In this document: one piece after another, positions 59,740 through 64,000 of the stretch
How the letters are laid out: each line of letters starts with the position of its first letter
Position numbering within the stretch: position 1 is the stretch's first letter
NCBI GenBank assembly: GCA_965228445.1
Contig: OZ245813.1
Span: 2,790,001 to 2,854,000, forward strand
Source of the DNA: Thalassobaculum sp965228445
GTDB lineage: Bacteria; Pseudomonadota; Alphaproteobacteria; Thalassobaculales; Thalassobaculaceae
Length of the DNA: 64,000 bases
Direction: 5' to 3'
The notes under the pieces: generated by a model
Seen by the model: the letters and a program-made list of their open reading frames with translations, nothing else
What the model was told of the DNA's origin: nothing
Database searches by the model: none
Made by a program: the position numbers and the translations under genes

Positions 59740-61185
59740 ATGAACGTCGACGCCCCGTCGTCCGTTCCGGCCAAGGCCATTGCCGCGGCACTCGATCAGA
59801 TCAAGCAGGTTCTCGGCGACAAGGGATGGCTGGAGGACCCCGCCGACACCCTGAAGTACCGCACCGACTGGCGCGGCGGCATGATCGGCGAGGCGCTGCT
59901 GGTCGCCCGTCCGGACAGCACCGAACAGGTCTCCCATGTCGTCCGCCTGTGCCACGGCGCCGGCATCGCCGTAACCGCCCAGGGCGGCAATACCGGGCTG
60001 GTGATGGGTTCCATTCCGACCGAGCCGCAGCCGTCCATCGTCGTCTCGCTCGACCGCATGACGCGGATCCGCTCGCTCGATGCCGACAACTTCGCCCTGG
60101 TGGCGGAGGCCGGCTGCGTCATCCAGGTCCTGCAGAAGGCCGCCTCCGAGGTCGGCCGCCTCTACCCGCTGTCGCTCGCCTCGGAGGGCTCCTCCACCGT
60201 CGGCGGCACGCTCTCCACCAATGCCGGCGGCAACAACACCATCAAGTTCGGCAATGCCCGCGAGCAGGTGCTGGGCCTGGAAGTGGTGCTGCCGGACGGC
60301 ACCGTGTTCGAGGGTCTGAACACCCTGCGCAAGAACAACACCGGCTACGACCTCAAGCACCTGTTCATCGGCGCGGAAGGCACGCTCGGCATCATCACCG
60401 CCGCCGCCATGCGGCTGATGCCGGGGCCGAAGCTGCGCGAGACCGCCATGCTGTCGGTGCCGAACCCCGAGGCCGCCCAGGTCCTGCTGTCGCGCGCCCG
60501 CGAGCTGTCCGGCGACACCGTCATCGCCTTCGAGCTGATGCCGCGGCGCTGCATCGACCTCGCCATGAAGCATATCGAGGGCATCGTCGATCCGATCGCC
60601 ACCCCGTCGCCCTGGTATGTGCTGATGGAGATGGCGACCTCCTCGGAGATCGACGACCTGCGCGGCAAGCTGGAGGCGATCTTCGGCGAGGCGATGGAGC
60701 GCGGGCTGGTCACCGACGGCGTGATCGCCGAGAGCGAGACCCAGCGCGCCCAGATCTGGCGCATCCGCGAGGAGCAGGCGGAAGCCGGCCGGCGCGAGGG
60801 CGGGGCGATCTCCTGCGACGTCTCGGTGCCGGTCAGCCGGGTCGCGGAGTTCCTGGCCCAGGCAAAGGAGATGTGCGAGCGCGAGCTGGAAGGGGTGCAG
60901 CTCAACACCTTCGGCCATATGGGCGACGGCAACATCCACTACGGCATCCGCAAGCCCGAGGGGATGAGCGACGACATCTGGGCCCAGCGCAAGGGCGACA
61001 TGTCCGACCGGATCAGCGCGCTCTGCGCCGAGTTCGGCGGCAGCTTCTCCGCCGAGCACGGGATCGGCGGCCTGAAGCGCGAAGACTTCCGCCGCTACAC
61101 CCCGCAGAGCCGGGTGACGCTGATGCAGGCGATCAAGGCGGCGATCGACCCGGACGGCGTGATGAATCCGGGTAAGATTTTCTAA
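59740..61185 (+). CDS. FAD-linked D-2-hydroxyacid dehydrogenase (D-lactate / D-2-hydroxyglutarate type)
   Basis: A 481-aa flavoprotein of the GlcD/D2HGDH branch. The FAD PCMH domain includes TAQGGNTGLVMGSIP (about 78-92) and SEGSSTVGGTLSTNAGGNNT (about 148-167). The substrate domain ends with FGHMGDGNIHYGIRKPEG, whose histidines bind metal, and SFSAEHGIGGLKREDFRRY. It oxidises a D-2-hydroxy acid and passes electrons to the respiratory chain. The exact acid cannot be told. GGAGGAAGCAG lies before the ATG. Confidence 0.93.
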   Translation: MNVDAPSSVPAKAIAAALDQIKQVLGDKGWLEDPADTLKYRTDWRGGMIGEALLVARPDSTEQVSHVVRLCHGAGIAVTAQGGNTGLVMGSIPTEPQPSIVVSLDRMTRIRSLDADNFALVAEAGCVIQVLQKAASEVGRLYPLSLASEGSSTVGGTLSTNAGGNNTIKFGNAREQVLGLEVVLPDGTVFEGLNTLRKNNTGYDLKHLFIGAEGTLGIITAAAMRLMPGPKLRETAMLSVPNPEAAQVLLSRARELSGDTVIAFELMPRRCIDLAMKHIEGIVDPIATPSPWYVLMEMATSSEIDDLRGKLEAIFGEAMERGLVTDGVIAESETQRAQIWRIREEQAEAGRREGGAISCDVSVPVSRVAEFLAQAKEMCERELEGVQLNTFGHMGDGNIHYGIRKPEGMSDDIWAQRKGDMSDRISALCAEFGGSFSAEHGIGGLKREDFRRYTPQSRVTLMQAIKAAIDPDGVMNPGKIF

Positions 61186-61192
61186 TCCAACT

Positions 61193-61306
61193 CTCTTCCC
61201 GGCCTCGCGCCGGGACCTAGAATGAGCGCAGCTGGAGCGGACAGAATCCTATCTGAATCGCTCCAGCAAGCGTCCCTCTCGGTCCCGGCATAAAGCCGGG
61301 AAGACG
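61193..61306. repeat. Family B palindromic repeat, copy 5
   Basis: Begins CTCTTCCCGGCCTCGCGCCG and ends CCGGCATAAAGCCGGGAAGA. The inner GCTGGAG...CTCCAGCAAGCGTCCC is shared with the copy at 6171. It fills the 138-bp gap between the convergent dehydrogenase and MFS genes. Confidence 0.8.
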
Positions 61307-61323
61307 GGAATGGGAAATCCCCC

Positions 61324-62532
61324 TCACTCCCCCGGCTGCGGCACCGCCATGGGTCGCGTCCGCGGAAGGAAGGCCACCGCCACGGTGATCACCGCCGCGC
61401 AGGCCGCGCAGATCAGGAACAGCGTGGAGAACCCGGCGCCGAAGGCGTGCAGCGCGGAGATCGCCGGCACCGCCGTCGCCGCGATGGCGAAGGACAGCAC
61501 GTACTTGATCGCATAGACCCGGCCGCGCCAGTGCTCCGGCGTGTTGCGGGCGATCAGGGTGTCGGTGATCGGGATCTGGCCGAACACCAGCATCATCATC
61601 GCCAGCGACACCGCCAGCATCACCGAGCCGGTCGCCTGGGCCGCCACTAGGAAGATCGCGACATCGCCGATCGCCAGGATCAGGAACACCAGCTTGGCCG
61701 AATACCGGTCGATCAGATGGCCGACCGCGATCTGGGTGAAGGCGGCGACCGCGTAGACCAGGGCGATCAGCGAGCCCGCCTCGGTCCCGCTCACCGCCAG
61801 GGACGCCACCTGCTTGTCGTCGAACACCTTGGGCAGGGAGATCGTGGTGGCGTTGAAGATGAAGCCGCCGAAGGCGGTGGCGACGAACACCACGGCCAGA
61901 ACCGTCTTCCAGTCGACCGAGGGCGCCGCCCCGGCCTTGCGCGCCGCCGTGCCGGCATGGGTCGCCGCCTGGCCGGCGGCCGACCGGCAATGCACCAGCC
62001 AGAGCAGCCCGATGGCGACCGACAGGGTGCCCGGCACCACGAAGGCCATCCGCCAGCCCGCCAGATCGGCCAGCGCCCCGGCGACCAGGGCCGAGGCAGC
62101 CACCCCCATGTTGCCCCAGACCCCGTTCACGCCGAGGCGCCGACCGACCTTGCCGCCGGCGGCGGCCGCCCCCTGGCTGACCATGGCGATGCCGACCGGA
62201 TGGTAGATCGCCGCGAACATGCCGATGAGAAACAGGCAGCCGGCGATCTGCCAGCGCTCCTGGGCGAAGCCGGTCAGGGCGGTGGTCGCGCCGATGCCGA
62301 TGAAGAACACCGCGATCATCGTCTCCCGGCTCCAGCGGTCGGCCAGCCAGCCGGCCGGCAGGGAGAACGCCCCGAAGGCGATGAAGCCGCCGGTGGAGAG
62401 CACCAGGATCTCGGCATAGCTGGCCCCCATCTCGGCCGCCATGATCACCGCCACGGCGGGGAACAGCAGCATCATCAGATGGTCGACCGCGTGGCCGACA
62501 TTCAGGAACAGGAACCGTGTATCGAGGCGCAT
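61324..62532 (-). CDS. MFS transporter
   Basis: A 402-aa permease with twelve helices in two halves and a basic cytoplasmic loop (about 195-215). NVGHAVDHLMMLLFPAVAVI is helix 1. The inter-helix 2-3 motif reads GWLADRWSRETMIAVF. FAAIYHPVGIAMVSQGAAAA and GVNGVWGNMGVAASALVAGA belong to the fosmidomycin-resistance/oxalate-like branch. GGGAGG lies before the ATG at 62532; the frame from 63438 is an artefact antisense to the AraC gene. Divergent from that AraC regulator, so probably controlled by it. Confidence 0.93.
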   Translation of the reverse strand: MRLDTRFLFLNVGHAVDHLMMLLFPAVAVIMAAEMGASYAEILVLSTGGFIAFGAFSLPAGWLADRWSRETMIAVFFIGIGATTALTGFAQERWQIAGCLFLIGMFAAIYHPVGIAMVSQGAAAAGGKVGRRLGVNGVWGNMGVAASALVAGALADLAGWRMAFVVPGTLSVAIGLLWLVHCRSAAGQAATHAGTAARKAGAAPSVDWKTVLAVVFVATAFGGFIFNATTISLPKVFDDKQVASLAVSGTEAGSLIALVYAVAAFTQIAVGHLIDRYSAKLVFLILAIGDVAIFLVAAQATGSVMLAVSLAMMMLVFGQIPITDTLIARNTPEHWRGRVYAIKYVLSFAIAATAVPAISALHAFGAGFSTLFLICAACAAVITVAVAFLPRTRPMAVPQPGE

Positions 62533-62607
62533 GCAATCCTCCCGCGAGCGATGACGCCGTATCGTCCACCTTGTCCGATTTGCCGTCTTTCGACAGACTG
62601 ACAATCG

Positions 62608-63453
62608 ATGTTGCAAAATGGACAAGACGCCAAAGGACGCAGCACCCCCGGCGGCGGCAGCCCCGACGTGCGCGACCGCCAGCACTGGCCCAAGGCGATC
62701 GTCGGCTACGCGGTGGACTACGTGCCCGGCCATTCCACCGGCTGGCACCACCACGACCGCGACCAGCTCGTCCATGGCGAGCGCGGGGTGATGACCGTGC
62801 GCACCGACGACGGCGCCTGGATCGTGCCGCCGGGCTATGCGGTCTGGGTGCCGGCCGGCGTCGTGCACGAGGTCCGCGCCGCCTCCGCCGTCGCCATGCG
62901 CACCCTGTATCTGCGCCGCGACGCCGGCGTGCCGATCGGGCCGCGCTGCCGGGTGGTGAGCGTGCCGGAACTGGTCCGTGCCCTGATCGCCCGGGTCGTC
63001 GCCCTGCCCCGCGAGTATCCGGACACCGGGGCCGAGGCCCGGCTGGTGGCGGTGCTGGCCGACGAGCTGGCCGACCTGCCCTCCGCCCCGCTCGACCTGC
63101 CGCTGCCGCGCGACCGCCGGGCCCTGACCGTGGCCGAGACGCTGATCGCCGATCCTGCCGACGGCCGCGAGCTGGCCGACTGGGGGCGGGAGGTCGGGGC
63201 CAGCACCCGGACCCTGGCCCGGCTGTTCCAGAGCGAGACCGGCCTGTCCTTCGGCCGCTGGCGCCAGCGCCGCCGCCTGCTCGCCGCCCTGGAGAGGCTG
63301 GCCGCCGGCGAGCCGGTGACGGCGGTGGCCCTCGACCTCGGTTATGCCAGCCCGAGCGCCTTCATCGCCATGTTCCGCCGCACCCTCGGCGCCCCGCCGA
63401 CCCGCTACCTGCGGAACGCGCCCCCGCCCCCGCCCCAAGGACCCGCCGCATGA
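62608..63453 (+). CDS. AraC family regulator with N-terminal cupin
   Basis: A 281-aa regulator. The cupin motif is GWHHHDRDQLVHGERGVMTV (about 45-64), followed by WIVPPGYAVWVPAGVVHEV. The C-terminal double HTH contains VGASTRTLARLFQSETGLSF (about 203-222), FGRWRQRRRLLAALERLAAG and AVALDLGYASPSAFIAMFRR. Such proteins often govern the adjacent divergent exporter. It overlaps by 4 bp (ATGA) with an amidohydrolase gene, so regulator, transporter and enzyme may form one catabolic unit. Confidence 0.92.
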   Translation: MLQNGQDAKGRSTPGGGSPDVRDRQHWPKAIVGYAVDYVPGHSTGWHHHDRDQLVHGERGVMTVRTDDGAWIVPPGYAVWVPAGVVHEVRAASAVAMRTLYLRRDAGVPIGPRCRVVSVPELVRALIARVVALPREYPDTGAEARLVAVLADELADLPSAPLDLPLPRDRRALTVAETLIADPADGRELADWGREVGASTRTLARLFQSETGLSFGRWRQRRRLLAALERLAAGEPVTAVALDLGYASPSAFIAMFRRTLGAPPTRYLRNAPPPPPQGPAA

Positions 63454-64000
63454 CCGAGACCCGCTTCCGCAACGCCCGCCTGCCCGACGGCCGCACCGTC
63501 GACATCACGATCCGCGACGGGGCCTTCGCCGCCTTCGACGCGCCGGGGGACGGAGCGGGCGAGGATCTGGGTGGCCGGCTGGTGCTGCCCGGGCTGATCG
63601 ACGGGCATATCCATCTGGACAAGACCTTCCTCGGCCTGCCCTGGCGGCCGCACCGGGCGGGGCCGAGCGTGCCGCACCGGATCGCCGCGGAGAAGGACGG
63701 ACGCGGGGATCTCGCTCTGTCGGTGGAGCAGCGGGCCAGGAACTTCCTGGCGCGAGAGGCCGCCAACGGCACGGTCGCCCTGCGCAGCCATGTGGACATC
63801 GACCCGGACAGCAAGCTCGACCACCTGCACCAGGTGATGGCCGCGCGCGACGCCTTCGCCGGTATCGTGGACGTCCAGCTCGTCGCCTTCCCGCAATCCG
63901 GCGTGCTGATCGCCCCGGGAGTGGCCGAACTGCTGGACGCCGCCCTGTCGGAGGGGGTGGAGCTGATCGGCGGCATCGATCCGGTCGGGATCGAGGGCGA
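63450..64000 (+). CDS. Amidohydrolase, cytosine deaminase-like (truncated by window edge)
   Basis: First 183 residues of a metal-dependent hydrolase. LVLPGLIDGHIHLDKTFLGL (about 44-63) carries the HxH metal ligands. NGTVALRSHVDIDPDSKLDH and VMAARDAFAGIVDVQLVAFP follow as in cytosine deaminase / isopropylammelide-hydrolase-like enzymes. The remaining ligands lie outside. It begins inside the AraC stop codon. The substrate is an amine-bearing ring or amide of unknown identity. Confidence 0.88.
   Translation, partial: MTETRFRNARLPDGRTVDITIRDGAFAAFDAPGDGAGEDLGGRLVLPGLIDGHIHLDKTFLGLPWRPHRAGPSVPHRIAAEKDGRGDLALSVEQRARNFLAREAANGTVALRSHVDIDPDSKLDHLHQVMAARDAFAGIVDVQLVAFPQSGVLIAPGVAELLDAALSEGVELIGGIDPVGIEG

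Noticed and set aside
62533..63438. Extension of the MFS protein to 704 aa
   Set aside because: The extra part is antisense to the AraC gene. The true start at 62532 has GGGAGG and the first transmembrane helix.

Overview
This is a 64 kb stretch of a GC-rich (high sixties percent by eye), densely coding chromosome, most likely of an alphaproteobacterium of the Rhodospirillales type. The evidence is a SAM-II riboswitch on metY, an RpoE/ChrR pair, DUF1127 small proteins, GcvA-like LysR regulators, a CtrA-type site, a second-type GltX, and the order secA / parvulin / argJ / mutT. I saw no rRNA, tRNA, CRISPR array, integrase or transposase. Mobile-looking sequence is limited to dispersed palindromic repeats between genes.

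Layout. 1-6.0 kb: a truncated ClC channel gene, an SSAT-like acetyltransferase, then nadE, gltX and cysS, with a 22-codon leader-like ORF ahead of cysS. 6.0-12.7 kb: two repeat elements, a CyaC-like redox-linked adenylate cyclase (diheme-b-type anchor + ferredoxin + cyclase), and a four-gene GldA/GldF/GldG/DUF4340 ABC system. 12.8-19.6 kb: small unknown genes, a BI-1 protein, rlmN, an IalB-like secreted protein, an ECF sigma/ChrR zinc anti-sigma pair with a candidate autoregulated promoter, and a SPOUT methyltransferase. 19.7-30.5 kb: asparaginase, a methyltransferase, DJ-1/PfpI, a PPOX flavoprotein, a GMC oxidoreductase, two LysR regulators, TauE, a DUF1127 protein, and a DgcZ-like diguanylate cyclase whose zinc site looks lost.

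30.5-45 kb: acetoacetyl-CoA synthetase, an EamA transporter, metY under a SAM-II riboswitch with an intrinsic terminator, a uracil-DNA glycosylase-like protein, clpS, an AsnC/Lrp regulator, two tandem GhrA-type dehydrogenases, a transglutaminase-like protein, a tctCBA tricarboxylate transport operon and an ABC1 kinase. 45-52.7 kb: the grxC/comF/nitrilase/DUF1178 neighbourhood, interrupted by a divergent pair: a class-III aminotransferase fused to a short-chain dehydrogenase, and a methyltransferase. 52.7-64 kb: a LysR gene divergent from an unlisted 57-aa protein, then mutT, argJ, a parvulin, an unknown gene behind a CtrA-type box, secA, a D-lactate/2-hydroxyglutarate dehydrogenase, and an MFS / AraC / amidohydrolase cluster that runs off the end.

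The items most worth follow-up are the aminotransferase-SDR fusion, the possible cysS leader peptide, the CtrA-box unknown gene, an operator-like motif shared by two LysR/small-protein pairs, the zinc-blind DgcZ-like enzyme, and three families of intergenic palindromes. I found no clearly new multi-gene system.
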